From the NCBI GenBank assembly GCA_023382595.1, contig JAHDWB010000004.1, forward strand, positions 1 to 64,000: a DNA stretch of 64,000 nt, given 5' to 3'. Numbering within the stretch: the stretch's first letter is position 1; the number at the start of each line of letters is the position of its first letter. The position numbers and the translations under genes were made by a program. The DNA is from Anaerolineales bacterium (GTDB lineage Bacteria; Chloroflexota; Anaerolineae; Anaerolineales; Villigracilaceae). This document shows positions 41,854-51,074 of this stretch, piece by piece. Below the pieces are notes generated by a model that ran no database searches, had not been told where the DNA came from, and worked only from the letters and a program-made list of their open reading frames with translations.

Positions 41854-41914
41854 TCGGCATTTATGGTATTTGTAAATTGACTATAAGAATGTTTTAGTTT
41901 TTGATATATTTTTC

Positions 41915-42982
41915 ATGAAAAACATACTCGTCACCGGTGGCGCCGGATTTATCGGTTCGAACTTTATCCGTTATTTGCTTCACGCAGAAACGGATGTTCA
42001 TGTCGTCAACCTTGATGCGCTCACCTACGCTGGCAGCCTTGAAAATCTCAAAGATGTGGCGGACGATCCGCGCTATGCCTTTGTTCAGGGAAACATTTGT
42101 GATACGGAATCGGTCGAGCAGTTGTTGAGAGAACGCAATATTGATACCATCGTCCACTTTGCAGCCGAGTCGCACGTCGACCGCTCCATTCTTGGACCAA
42201 GACAATTTATCGAAACCAATGTCATGGGAACGTTCTCCATGCTGGAAGCGGCGCGCAAAGTTTGGCTTCAAGATAAGCATCTGAAGAATGTACGTTTTCA
42301 CCACGTTTCCACCGATGAGGTCTTTGGATCACTCGCCCCCGGCGAACCTGCCTGGACGGAGGACACGCCCTACGCACCCAACTCGCCCTATGCCGCATCC
42401 AAGGCTGCAAGCGACCATCTTGTCCGCTCCTATGGGCAGACGTACAAATTGCCTTATACGATCAGCAATTGCTCCAATAATTACGGACCCTATCAATTTC
42501 CTGAAAAACTCATTCCGCTGATGATTCTGAATGCCATGGAAGGGAAGCCCCTGCCTGTCTATGGGGATGGTCAGCAGATTCGCGACTGGCTGCATGTGGA
42601 AGATCATTGTGAAGCCATCCACCTTGTTCTGACAAAAGGGAGTATCGGTTCGACGTATAATATCGGAGGCGAAAACCAGCCTGCCAATTTGACCATTGTT
42701 GAGACCATCTGTGAGATTTTGGATGAAGTCTCTCCCGACTCGCCTCACAAACCGCACGGGAACTTGATCCAATTTGTGGCGGACCGCCCCGGGCATGACC
42801 GCCGTTATGACATGGATACGCACAAGATCAGCGCGGAATTGGGCTGGCGCCCGCGTCACACCCTGACCGAGGGACTGCTGGACACGGTCAACTGGTATCT
42901 CTCCCACCCTGAGTGGATTTCCGTCATCCGTCAACAACAGGAATATCAGGGTTGGCTGGAAGCGAACTACAAATCACGTTAG
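41915..42982 (+). CDS. rfbB: dTDP-glucose 4,6-dehydratase
   Basis: A 355-residue short-chain dehydrogenase/reductase that turns dTDP-glucose into dTDP-4-keto-6-deoxyglucose, the second step of dTDP-rhamnose and other deoxysugar pathways. The NAD motif is TGGAGFIGSNF (about 6-16). The catalytic region has HVSTDEVFGSL and the YAASKAASDHLVRSY active-site YxxxK. The late RDWLHVEDHCEAI is typical for RfbB. There is no clear ribosome-binding site before ATG 41915. rfbA follows after 14 bases; rfbC and rfbD are not in the window. Confidence 0.95.
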   Translation: MKNILVTGGAGFIGSNFIRYLLHAETDVHVVNLDALTYAGSLENLKDVADDPRYAFVQGNICDTESVEQLLRERNIDTIVHFAAESHVDRSILGPRQFIETNVMGTFSMLEAARKVWLQDKHLKNVRFHHVSTDEVFGSLAPGEPAWTEDTPYAPNSPYAASKAASDHLVRSYGQTYKLPYTISNCSNNYGPYQFPEKLIPLMILNAMEGKPLPVYGDGQQIRDWLHVEDHCEAIHLVLTKGSIGSTYNIGGENQPANLTIVETICEILDEVSPDSPHKPHGNLIQFVADRPGHDRRYDMDTHKISAELGWRPRHTLTEGLLDTVNWYLSHPEWISVIRQQQEYQGWLEANYKSR

Positions 42983-42996
42983 GAGATTCGTCACAT

Positions 42997-43869
42997 ATGA
43001 AAGGTATCATTCTCGCAGGTGGACGCGGTACGCGCTTGTATCCATTAACAACGGCGGTGAGTAAACAATTATTGCCTGTTTATGATAAGCCGATGATTTA
43101 CTATCCTCTATCGATGCTAATGTTGGCGGGAATTCAAGATATTCTTATTGTCAGTACTCCTGACGATTTGCCTGCTATACGAAAACTCTTGGGAGATGGA
43201 AAAACTTGGGGGTTGGAGTTTACTTATCTTGCGCAAAACGAACCGCGCGGATTGGCAGATGCTTTTCTAGTTGGCAGAGATTTTGTTGCAGGCGAAAAGG
43301 TCTGTTTAATTCTCGGGGACAACATTTTTTTCGGGCAGGGTATTTCTCAGCAATTAAGACAAGCTTCCGCCTTGCAGAAGGGTGCGTTGATTTTTGCCTA
43401 CCCGGTACACGATCCTCGGCGGTACGGTGTGGTAGAAATTGATGAACAAGGAATGGCAATTCATCTGGAGGAAAAACCCAAAAAACCACGTTCGCATTAT
43501 GCCATTCCAGGGTTGTATTTCTACGATGAAAGAGTCGTGAAATTTGCAGAGCAACTACAGCCATCTGCGCGAGGCGAGATTGAGATCACGGACTTAAACC
43601 GCATGTATTTGGAATTGGGGGAGTTGCAGGTGATCCAATTTGGACGTGGGGTTGCGTGGTTGGATGCGGGATCGCCGGAGTCCCTTTTACAAGCCGCAAA
43701 TTTTGTTCAGACTGTGGAGGAACGTCAAGGGTTGATGATTTCCTCGCCTGAGGAAATAGCCTATAGACTAGGCTTTATTGATGGTAATCAGTTAATCGAT
43801 TTAGCTCGCCGGATTGGCGACAATAGCTATGGCAACTATCTCTTGAAACTTGTTGGTGATAATCTTTGA
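42997..43869 (+). CDS. rfbA: Glucose-1-phosphate thymidylyltransferase
   Basis: A 290-residue enzyme that makes dTDP-glucose from glucose-1-phosphate and dTTP. The nucleotide-binding signature GIILAGGRGTRLYPLTTAVS is at residues 3-22, followed by KQLLPVYDKPMIYYPLSMLM; later EIEITDLNRMYLE is typical. The start is ATG 42997 with AGGAG at 42981-42985; the open frame extends into rfbB but lacks support. It works together with rfbB; the two form the only complete sugar-nucleotide steps visible in this locus. Confidence 0.95.
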   Translation: MKGIILAGGRGTRLYPLTTAVSKQLLPVYDKPMIYYPLSMLMLAGIQDILIVSTPDDLPAIRKLLGDGKTWGLEFTYLAQNEPRGLADAFLVGRDFVAGEKVCLILGDNIFFGQGISQQLRQASALQKGALIFAYPVHDPRRYGVVEIDEQGMAIHLEEKPKKPRSHYAIPGLYFYDERVVKFAEQLQPSARGEIEITDLNRMYLELGELQVIQFGRGVAWLDAGSPESLLQAANFVQTVEERQGLMISSPEEIAYRLGFIDGNQLIDLARRIGDNSYGNYLLKLVGDNL

Positions 43870-44043
43870 TGTATGCAAGATTGATGTGTATTCCTCGCCG
43901 GCATTTACAAAAGTGAAAGGTGTTGAGTTTCCTTTACTGAAAAGCAAACTGTGTGGAAATAAAATGTTATATAATAATTATTACGACTTTTATCAAGCTA
44001 TATAAAGTTGTTTGTTGTTGTCTGAATGAGAGGCTAGGTTGTG

Positions 44044-45858
44044 ATGAATTTTAAAAAGCTGCTACTTGCAAAGGGTATCCGCGCTTTCCGTGTTTTATTT
44101 GTGGGGACATTAATTTTGTCTGCGATGGTGTTTACTTCTGTTCATGCTGAGGGCGGACCGGATCTGATAATTGAAAAAACTCAGAGCAGTTCCTTTACGC
44201 AGGGGGATACAGGAGTTGCTTATATTATTACAGTGAAGAACATAGGGGATGCTCCTACAAGTGGAGAAGTGACTGCCAAAGTGTTCCCTGACCTTCCCGA
44301 GAGTTTAACAGCAACTGGCATGTCGGGATTCGGATGGACATGTAGTGTGGAAATCCTAGAATGTACTCGCAATGACGTCCTGCCGGGCGGGGCATTCAGT
44401 TATCCTATAATTACGCTGACTGTAAATGTTGCATTAAATGCCCCGCCACAGGTTGTGGTTCCATTCATTGTTGAGGGTGGAGGGGATGTGGAATATGCAA
44501 ATAATGAAGCCGCGGAACCCACAACAATTACACAAGTCCCTGACCTTGTAATAAGCAAGAGTCATACCGATATTTTTTCCCAAGGAGATCAAAACAAAAC
44601 TTATACCATAATTGTGACCAATAGCGGTTATGCATCTACAGACAATTCACTGGTGACTGTCGTTGACACTTTGCCTGCTGGTTTAACACCTTTGTATTTG
44701 GAGGGAGATAATTGGGATTGTGATCTCGAGACTTTGACCTGTACTCGGATTGGTGTTTTGCCAGTAGGGGAGAGCTACGATACGATCACCCTTACAGTAA
44801 ATGTGGATTACGATGCGCCAACCAACCTAACTAATACCGTGGTTGTTAGTGGCGGTGGAGAGAGGGATACCACTAATAATATTTCTGAAGACCCCACTGA
44901 AATTGGTCAAAAATCCGATCTTATAATTACCAATGTGACCATTTCGCCAACCTTCATAAAACCTGAAGATGCTTTTGATGTGAACATTACTGTTAAAAAT
45001 CAGGGCGGAATTACAACCGAAAGTATCGTCTATAGGGATGTTTATATTGGTAATGATCCATCGGAATTTATCGATCCCGAAACCGGGTGTCCTTTTGATG
45101 AAGGGGATTATTTTCGATCCGATTACAACGACGGTCTCCCTCCAGATGCCATAGATACAAAAGCAGTTTCAGTTGCTGATGGACTTACGATTGGTATTCA
45201 TCAGATTTGGGTATATGTTGATGCGACTTGCATTAATCAGGAAAGCATCGAAACGAATAATGTTTATGGACCGGTTAATGTAACGGTCGGTGTTAATACC
45301 TTTCAAGATGTTCCCACAACTCATTCTGCATGGCAATGGGTTGAGAGGCTTTATTCGGCAGGTATTACTGGTGGCTGTGCGACCTCGCCATTGAAATACT
45401 GTCCTAATAATGCAGTGACCCGTGCTCAGATGGCAGTTTTCCTTTTGCGTGGTATTCATGGATCCAGTCACACTCCGCCTGCGGTGGGGGGCAGTACTGG
45501 TTTTAGTGATGTGCCAGTGACCCATCCCTTTGCAGCTTGGATCAAGCAACTGGCAGCAGATGGGATTACAGGTGGATGTGGTGCTGGTATCTATTGCCCT
45601 AACAATCCCGTTACACGTGCGCAGATGGCAATTTTCCTCCTGCGTGCCAAACACGGGAGTAGTTACACTCCACCTTCAGTGAATGGCGATACTGGTTTCA
45701 ATGATGTGCCGGTAAGCCATTCGGCGGCGGCATGGATCAAGCAGCTGGCAGCGGAGGGGATTACAGGCGGATGTGGCGGCGGGAATTATTGTCCCAACAA
45801 TCCGGTTACCCGTGCGCAAATGGCGATTTTCTTGGTTCGGACTTTCAATTTGCCATAG
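44044..45858 (+). CDS. Surface protein with DUF11/CARDB repeats and three SLH domains
   Basis: The protein is 604 residues. A Sec signal (about 15-37, RVLFVGTLILSAMVFTSVHA) is followed by two DUF11-like beta domains (about 42-290, each starting DLIIEKTQSS / DLVISKSHTD and ending with a TVNV..N strand), one CARDB-like domain (about 295-415), and three SLH domains (about 420-604), each with FxDVPxTH, GGC...YCPNN and VTRAQMAxFLLR. SLH domains bind cell-wall-linked glycans, so it is likely an S-layer or outer surface protein. GTG 44041 is an alternative start. Lies between rfbA and the sulfatase cluster. Confidence 0.88.
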   Translation: MNFKKLLLAKGIRAFRVLFVGTLILSAMVFTSVHAEGGPDLIIEKTQSSSFTQGDTGVAYIITVKNIGDAPTSGEVTAKVFPDLPESLTATGMSGFGWTCSVEILECTRNDVLPGGAFSYPIITLTVNVALNAPPQVVVPFIVEGGGDVEYANNEAAEPTTITQVPDLVISKSHTDIFSQGDQNKTYTIIVTNSGYASTDNSLVTVVDTLPAGLTPLYLEGDNWDCDLETLTCTRIGVLPVGESYDTITLTVNVDYDAPTNLTNTVVVSGGGERDTTNNISEDPTEIGQKSDLIITNVTISPTFIKPEDAFDVNITVKNQGGITTESIVYRDVYIGNDPSEFIDPETGCPFDEGDYFRSDYNDGLPPDAIDTKAVSVADGLTIGIHQIWVYVDATCINQESIETNNVYGPVNVTVGVNTFQDVPTTHSAWQWVERLYSAGITGGCATSPLKYCPNNAVTRAQMAVFLLRGIHGSSHTPPAVGGSTGFSDVPVTHPFAAWIKQLAADGITGGCGAGIYCPNNPVTRAQMAIFLLRAKHGSSYTPPSVNGDTGFNDVPVSHSAAAWIKQLAAEGITGGCGGGNYCPNNPVTRAQMAIFLVRTFNLP

Positions 45859-45931
45859 GTGTTTTCATGGATGTTTTTTCATGCCAAGTTATCAAGTGTG
45901 CCTAACGCAAAAGACGATCGTGTGCCATCTT

Positions 45932-45981
45932 GAACGTAGCGAAGAATCCCCGCCTTAAGGCGGGGATTCTTCGCTACGTTC
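45932..45981. repeat. 50-bp perfect palindrome (REP-like element)
   Basis: Arms 45932-45956 and 45957-45981 are exact reverse complements with no loop; each contains AACGTAGCGAAGAATCCCC. The TGAACGTAGCGAAGAATC wording is a known type of interspersed repeat in environmental genomes and gives the frequent false peptide HLERSEESP. It may also act as terminator for the SLH gene. The rest of 45859-46147 holds nothing I can assign. Confidence 0.85.
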
Positions 45982-46147
45982 CCTCATAAAGAAATTGTAT
46001 TTTTGATCTTAGGTATTCCTAACTGTGAATTCTGTTCGTCCAGTCCAGATTTGGTGACACCATCTGTTCTCGAGGGAAATACAGCTCCAGATGCGCGAGC
46101 TGATCGCCAAATCCTTGTTCACAACATTTCATCGCCAGTTCGTGTTG

Positions 46148-47545
46148 TCATGCACTTTCATTCTTCATCAAGTAAACAGTACGGTCTGATTCTCGAATTG
46201 CTGATTTTTCCTGAATGGTGAAAAATAGGTTAAAGGATTGTTCAAATTCATGTTGGTCATAGTGATCGAAAATATCCTGCCTGTTTGCAAGTAGTTTTTT
46301 TACTTGTGAATCCGATTTTGGGACGAATTCTATTATCAACCATTTTGATGTGACACGCGACATGAATTTTGCAATTCTTTCCAGCGGAACGTTGTTTGAA
46401 ATGGCAAGATGATGAATAAGGGCAAGTGAGAAAACCATTTCCGCGGGTCCTCGCTCCAGCAGGGATGTACGCTCTTGGTTGTCCCAGCCCAGTGCCGGGC
46501 TGGGATTTGTGAGATCCAATAGCAGAGGGAGTAGATTGGTCTCCTTATTTTGTTTTATCTTTCGATAATTTTTCTCCACAGCTGCCGGGTCGATATCGAA
46601 TGCGGTGGTGGGAATTTCTAGCTGGCTGGCGATGCGGGAGAATTCACCGTTGTTGGCGCCCAAATCCCATACTGAGGAAGCGGATGTTCGTTTCATCCAT
46701 TGTGCAATGATCTCTTTTTTATGGTCAAAGGCAGCATTGGAATAATTGGTGATGCTATAATACTCCGCCCACTCAGTCCCGGCGGGATTCCATTCCAATT
46801 TTTTGACCGTGCCCTCCAAATGCTCGATCAATGCCAGCAGGGACTCCCTGCTCATGCGCCGGTTTTTGTGTGCGGATTTCACATCTTTCCCCGCGTAGCG
46901 GATGTGTGCCCGGGCATGCAGATGGATATGAGTAAGTAAACCAAGATTGAGTCTGCTTGAAGGGGGTAGTAATCTACTGGCAAGGTCGAGCGGGATGCCA
47001 TCTATATAGACACGTAGTAACTGGCTTAAACGTACATCCCGTTTTGCCATTAATGCGAGGGGAGCGAGAAAATGTTGGCAGAACTGCCTGTAAGCTGTCC
47101 AAGGCTCACCATCTCTGTAGGTTTCGAACGAAAGCGTATCCACCAGCAACGGTTTTCCCTGATGAAATTGGATGTTGTATGCGCTGGCGTCCTTAAGGGA
47201 CATGCCATGTCTGAGCGCAATTTTTTGAATCCTGAGGGTGGTCAGGGCGGCATCTTTTATCTGACTAAAACACCATTCATAAGGATGGGAGATGAATGGC
47301 AAACGTTTGGGCTGAATGACCTTGTACACTGTTTCTGGATCAGCTGCTTCCACATCCGCTTCTGTGTGCGAAACAAGCAGTCTTTTTTCAGCTAGTTTTT
47401 CATACAGACCAGAGGCAAACAGGAGGTCGTAGTCCTGTTTGTAGATTTGATTTACTTGGCGGTATAAGACCTCTTCATAGGTGAACAAGAAACCGCTTGG
47501 GTCACGGAAGGATCCGCCCAGAAGTTCTCTATTCTTTATCATCAT
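46148..47545 (-). CDS. Large SAM-dependent methyltransferase (NoeA-like)
   Basis: The protein is 465 residues. The first 230 residues include GSFRDPSGFLFTYEEVLYRQ and the conserved LKDASAYNIQFHQGKPLLVD, and the C-terminal part is a class I methyltransferase with VWDLGANNGEFSRIA (about 290-304), TTAFDIDPAAVEKNY and FSLALIHHLAISNNVP. This two-part layout is seen in NoeA-like methyltransferases of polysaccharide loci; the acceptor is unknown. Two ATG codons (47545, 47542) may serve as start; both lie inside the end of the 58-codon gene upstream, so the two are coupled. Confidence 0.83.
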   Translation of the reverse strand: MMIKNRELLGGSFRDPSGFLFTYEEVLYRQVNQIYKQDYDLLFASGLYEKLAEKRLLVSHTEADVEAADPETVYKVIQPKRLPFISHPYEWCFSQIKDAALTTLRIQKIALRHGMSLKDASAYNIQFHQGKPLLVDTLSFETYRDGEPWTAYRQFCQHFLAPLALMAKRDVRLSQLLRVYIDGIPLDLASRLLPPSSRLNLGLLTHIHLHARAHIRYAGKDVKSAHKNRRMSRESLLALIEHLEGTVKKLEWNPAGTEWAEYYSITNYSNAAFDHKKEIIAQWMKRTSASSVWDLGANNGEFSRIASQLEIPTTAFDIDPAAVEKNYRKIKQNKETNLLPLLLDLTNPSPALGWDNQERTSLLERGPAEMVFSLALIHHLAISNNVPLERIAKFMSRVTSKWLIIEFVPKSDSQVKKLLANRQDIFDHYDQHEFEQSFNLFFTIQEKSAIRESDRTVYLMKNESA

Positions 47546-47705
47546 CGTTATTGTCTTTACGCCCGAATAGGGATTTTATTCTGCTCCATTGCACTCGTAC
47601 AAATACGCCGATCCCAAGTATGGCTGCAAGGATAAGTTGAAGAATAATCGAACCGGAACCCGGGTCAAGATAAGCTAATGTTTTTGGGATTTCAGAATAG
47701 TGCAT
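47529..47705 (-). CDS. 58-residue DPGSGS membrane peptide
   Basis: Read directly from the minus strand: MHYSEIPKTLAYLDPGSGSI then a 19-residue hydrophobic helix (ILQLILAAILGIGVFVRV), a basic stretch (SRIKSLFGRK) and an acidic end. AAAGGAG is 8 bases before ATG 47705, and the stop overlaps the methyltransferase start by 17 bases. Small proteins with YLDPGSGS followed by one helix recur in exopolysaccharide clusters, to my knowledge without a defined role. The sulfatase gene is 35 bases upstream, the methyltransferase overlaps, so all three are probably one operon. Confidence 0.8.
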   Translation of the reverse strand: MHYSEIPKTLAYLDPGSGSIILQLILAAILGIGVFVRVQWSRIKSLFGRKDNNDDDKE

Positions 47706-47740
47706 GATGTATGCTCCTTTTTTGATCTTTTGTGGATGAA

Positions 47741-49996
47741 TTACTTTTCATCGCCGGAAAACGTTTTTGCCAGGAAAACCAGAAGGTGTTCTGTAAGCAA
47801 CGGCGAAGCAGGACAATATTTTAATGGATTTTTTGAGCATCCGGCAGTGATCTCCCGGTGATAAAGTTCCTCGATCCAGGGGGCATAAGGTGACTCAACT
47901 GGAACATCAGAAAACATCCCTGTTGCGGACGACGGTATGTAATCATCCCCCAACAATCCGCGCAGCATGGCAACAGCAGCTTCCTGTCGGGTTGCATATT
48001 CTTGTGGGCAGAAAGATAGCGGGGATGTCTGACAGCTGTCCATCAAGCCTTGTTGATATGCATATTCGATGATGGATGCGTTGTCATTATCCATGGGCAC
48101 ATCAGCAAAGATCCCCTGCGGTGCGGGAAGTTCATCTTTCGGTGTGCCTGTGTATAACAAAATCAGCCTTGAGAGGTCTGCGCGCGTGGCGATACCATAA
48201 TCAAAGAAATGGAACACAAGATAATTCTCAAGGCCATCGTATTGTTCATTGATGTTGGAAAAAAGATCGATGATTTCCTTGGGAATGTCAGAGGTATTTT
48301 CAGGCGTTTGTTTGCACGGCGCTGAATGTTCTTTTACTTCCCCGATCAGCCATGCTCGCGCATCTGTATTAACCATGTATACAACTTCACATTGAACAAT
48401 TCGCAGCGTGTCAGGGGACGTTCCGGTGACCAGGATTCGATCTCGATGCGGCGCACCCCGTAGGAGGGAATGCCCTTCCATCCAGGATGGGATGGGGATC
48501 TCTAGGTAATCCAGGAGGGTGGGGGCGATGTCAATGTTTTGGACATTTGTCTGGATCTGACTTGCAAACGCGCCATCAGGAAAATGGAGGATGACCGGCA
48601 CGCGCTGGATCTGATATGCCATACCGTGATCGGAATAAATAATAATGATGGTGTTTTCGAGTTCACCCGATCTTTCGAGTTCACCGTATAACTTCCTTAT
48701 ATGGCTGTCAAATGTTAGGACTGCATCATCGTAAAAGTCAGGCATCCATTCCTGTGTTTGTTCTTTTCCTGCTGAAAATACTTGTTCGGCAGGCGAGAAC
48801 CTGGGACCATGGGTTCCCATTAGATGCACATGTAGAAATATGGGGGCTTCCGTATTATTGACCAAACGGACCGTTTCCTCTATCTTTTCGTCATCGCTGA
48901 GCGCGACCTCGTTGCCGCTTAAGATCACCTGACTGAATGGATTTGTCATCTGGCGGACATAATAAATATGCAGCAAGCGATCGATGATACGCTCAAAGAT
49001 GCGCATAATAAAATAGGTTGAGTCTCCCTGTCCCAGTTTTCGAGCCGCTTGAAAAATGGGATTTTGATCTATCATGCGTCCATTTGCCACATCGAAAGCA
49101 TCCTGAAGATTTACGGCATAAGCGTCAACAAAAGATAGGACCCCCAGCTGAACCGAAAAATACCCGTATCTTCGCAGGATGCCGGGAAGATGCTGGTATG
49201 AGTCTACCTCTGTCAGGATACCTTGGGCGTTATAGACCTCTGTTTCTAGTGGGTGTTTGCCTGTCAGCATCGAGGTTGTGGAACCAGCGGATGTGTTCCA
49301 ATTGGCAAAGGCGTTCTCAGCGAAAAGCGTGGATGAGGCGATTTCGTCGAGGAAAGGCGTGGTATTACGCTGATACCCATAAACGGACATGCTCTCGGCA
49401 TTGATGCCGTCACTGCCAATCAACAGGATATTTGGGCGGTTATCAAGCGTGGCTGTTGATTCTGAGCCATCTGGCAGGCGTCGGGTGAGAAATTGTTCTC
49501 CGGCAAGAAGGGAGGAAATTGCGATCAGCCCTAATGGTAAAAACTGCAAGAACTTTGGTAGAGTGGTTGCGCGAATAGATTGAAGGATCCATTGGCTGCT
49601 TACCCATATTAAATACAGGAAAACCAAGCCGTAGATCCCGCGCCAGATTCCCGTTGATGTAACGATCCCGAACTTGAACACCGTATAAGTGAAGTTGTCT
49701 ACAAGGACTAAAATCAAAGAACTTAATAAAAGCGCCGGTGAAAAGACCGCCAGCCGGAAAATGACCCTCGATACATTTTCCTTCTTGATGGCAAGTTTGA
49801 CTGCAAATAACACAAGGATGGGGACAATAAAAAGAAGTGCTGCCATACCTCCGGAGACGAACAAAACCACCAGATTTTCATAAAGACTCATCCCGTTCAG
49901 GAACGACGGCTTTGTAGCGAAGAACAGCCACTCCATGGATATGTAAAGATAAGCAGCCAGGGTTGTATGGATTAGTAATTTCTTCCATTGATCCAT
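47741..49996 (-). CDS. Membrane sulfatase/phosphoglycerol transferase-type enzyme fused to SLH domains
   Basis: The protein is 751 residues. Five membrane segments occupy about 1-175. An extracellular alkaline-phosphatase-superfamily domain (about 190-545) has RPNILLIGSDGINAESMSVYG with metal ligand Asp, the SAGSTTSMLTGKHPL active-site Thr/Ser region, and IIYSDHGMAY near 415. Two SLH-type modules end it (about 635-750), with FADVPMDNDN..., FSDVPVESPYAPW and Cys pairs. Family members transfer phosphoglycerol or phosphoethanolamine, or hydrolyse sulfates. SLH on such an enzyme is unusual and would tether its catalytic side to the wall. Confidence 0.85.
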   Translation of the reverse strand: MDQWKKLLIHTTLAAYLYISMEWLFFATKPSFLNGMSLYENLVVLFVSGGMAALLFIVPILVLFAVKLAIKKENVSRVIFRLAVFSPALLLSSLILVLVDNFTYTVFKFGIVTSTGIWRGIYGLVFLYLIWVSSQWILQSIRATTLPKFLQFLPLGLIAISSLLAGEQFLTRRLPDGSESTATLDNRPNILLIGSDGINAESMSVYGYQRNTTPFLDEIASSTLFAENAFANWNTSAGSTTSMLTGKHPLETEVYNAQGILTEVDSYQHLPGILRRYGYFSVQLGVLSFVDAYAVNLQDAFDVANGRMIDQNPIFQAARKLGQGDSTYFIMRIFERIIDRLLHIYYVRQMTNPFSQVILSGNEVALSDDEKIEETVRLVNNTEAPIFLHVHLMGTHGPRFSPAEQVFSAGKEQTQEWMPDFYDDAVLTFDSHIRKLYGELERSGELENTIIIIYSDHGMAYQIQRVPVILHFPDGAFASQIQTNVQNIDIAPTLLDYLEIPIPSWMEGHSLLRGAPHRDRILVTGTSPDTLRIVQCEVVYMVNTDARAWLIGEVKEHSAPCKQTPENTSDIPKEIIDLFSNINEQYDGLENYLVFHFFDYGIATRADLSRLILLYTGTPKDELPAPQGIFADVPMDNDNASIIEYAYQQGLMDSCQTSPLSFCPQEYATRQEAAVAMLRGLLGDDYIPSSATGMFSDVPVESPYAPWIEELYHREITAGCSKNPLKYCPASPLLTEHLLVFLAKTFSGDEK

Positions 49997-50219
49997 ATGT
50001 TACCTTCTCCAGAAATCAGATTGGTGAGTAGGTGTGTATATCGAAAAGTGCATTTTTCCATCCGGTCTAAGTGGGAAATTCGAAAAATAAGTATAACACT
50101 TTTCTATATCGACAAAATACGGATGATGGATGCGAAACCGTGCATGCTGTGCAGTGATCAGAATATGGTTCCATACTATTGTCGTGAATGTAGTCCGCTA
50201 AAATCTAGCATAATGAATC
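49997..50219. other. Divergent intergenic region before the ABC exporter
   Basis: These 223 bases separate the minus-strand sulfatase from the plus-strand exporter. An open frame starting near 50121 encodes a C-x2-C-x9-C-x2-C pattern (CMLCSDQNMVPYYCREC), but it overlaps the exporter and has no ribosome-binding site. No clear promoter hexamers are seen. Confidence 0.35.
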
Positions 50220-51074
50220 ATGGTAGAATCTTTTTCTCGTATTTGCATCAAGCCTACTCACATGGATTCTTTTTTGTCACCCCCCTCTTTTCGGACATTT
50301 TATTCAAACCGCGACCTAATATTAAACCTGACCCGCCGTGAGATACAGGGGCGCTATCGCGGGTCTCTGATCGGTGTCTTGTGGTCTTTCCTGACCCCCC
50401 TGTTGATGCTGGCGATCTATACATTTGTCTTTAGTGTCGTTTTCCAGGCACGTTGGGGGGGCGATGAAGCCTCCAGAACCGACTTTGCGCTGATCCTGTT
50501 TGCCGGCTTGATGATCTTCAATCTGTTTTCTGAGACCATCAACAGGGCGCCCGGATTGGTGCTCGGGAACGCCAATTATGTAAAGAAAGTGGTCTTCCCG
50601 CTCGAGATCCTGCCGGTGGTTTCCTTGGGTACAGCCATATTTCAGCTTTCCATCAGCTTTATTGTCTGGCTCCTGTTTTTCATCATCTTTCGCGGTGTTC
50701 CCCCTCTGACAATTTTCCTTTTGCCGCTGGTCCTATTGCCGTTTTTTCTGATCGTTTTAGGGATCAGTTGGATGCTTGCCTCTCTCGGTGTCTATGTGCG
50801 GGATGTCAATCAGATCATTGGTGTGCTGGTAACAGTCTCGATGTTCCTCTCGCCTCTTTTTTACTCCATTTCCGCCCTGCCTGAGCAGTTTCAGGTTTTT
50901 ATGATGCTGAATCCTTTGACTTTTGTCATCGAGCAGGCTCGCCAGGTGATGATATGGGGCGAAGGTATTCGATGGATGGGATGGGGCATATATTGTCTGG
51001 TTTCACTTCTGATTGCCTGGGTTGGATTTATCTGGTTTATGAAAACTAAAAAGGGATTCGCAGATGTCATCTAA
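50220..51074 (+). CDS. Polysaccharide ABC exporter, permease (Wzm type)
   Basis: A 284-residue ABC-2 membrane protein with six predicted segments. The N-terminus has NLTRREIQGRYRGSLIGVLWSFLTPL, the hallmark of the Wzm/TagG/KpsM branch that exports lipid-linked O-antigen, teichoic acid or capsule. The start may be ATG 50220 or ATG 50262; neither has a good ribosome-binding site. The ATP-binding partner overlaps its end by 11 bases, so the two are certainly co-translated. Confidence 0.9.
   Translation: MVESFSRICIKPTHMDSFLSPPSFRTFYSNRDLILNLTRREIQGRYRGSLIGVLWSFLTPLLMLAIYTFVFSVVFQARWGGDEASRTDFALILFAGLMIFNLFSETINRAPGLVLGNANYVKKVVFPLEILPVVSLGTAIFQLSISFIVWLLFFIIFRGVPPLTIFLLPLVLLPFFLIVLGISWMLASLGVYVRDVNQIIGVLVTVSMFLSPLFYSISALPEQFQVFMMLNPLTFVIEQARQVMIWGEGIRWMGWGIYCLVSLLIAWVGFIWFMKTKKGFADVI

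Noticed and set aside
45773-45958. Small plus-strand ORF ending in HLERSEESPP
   Set aside because: This is the well-known false peptide encoded by a REP-like repeat; it also overlaps the SLH gene.
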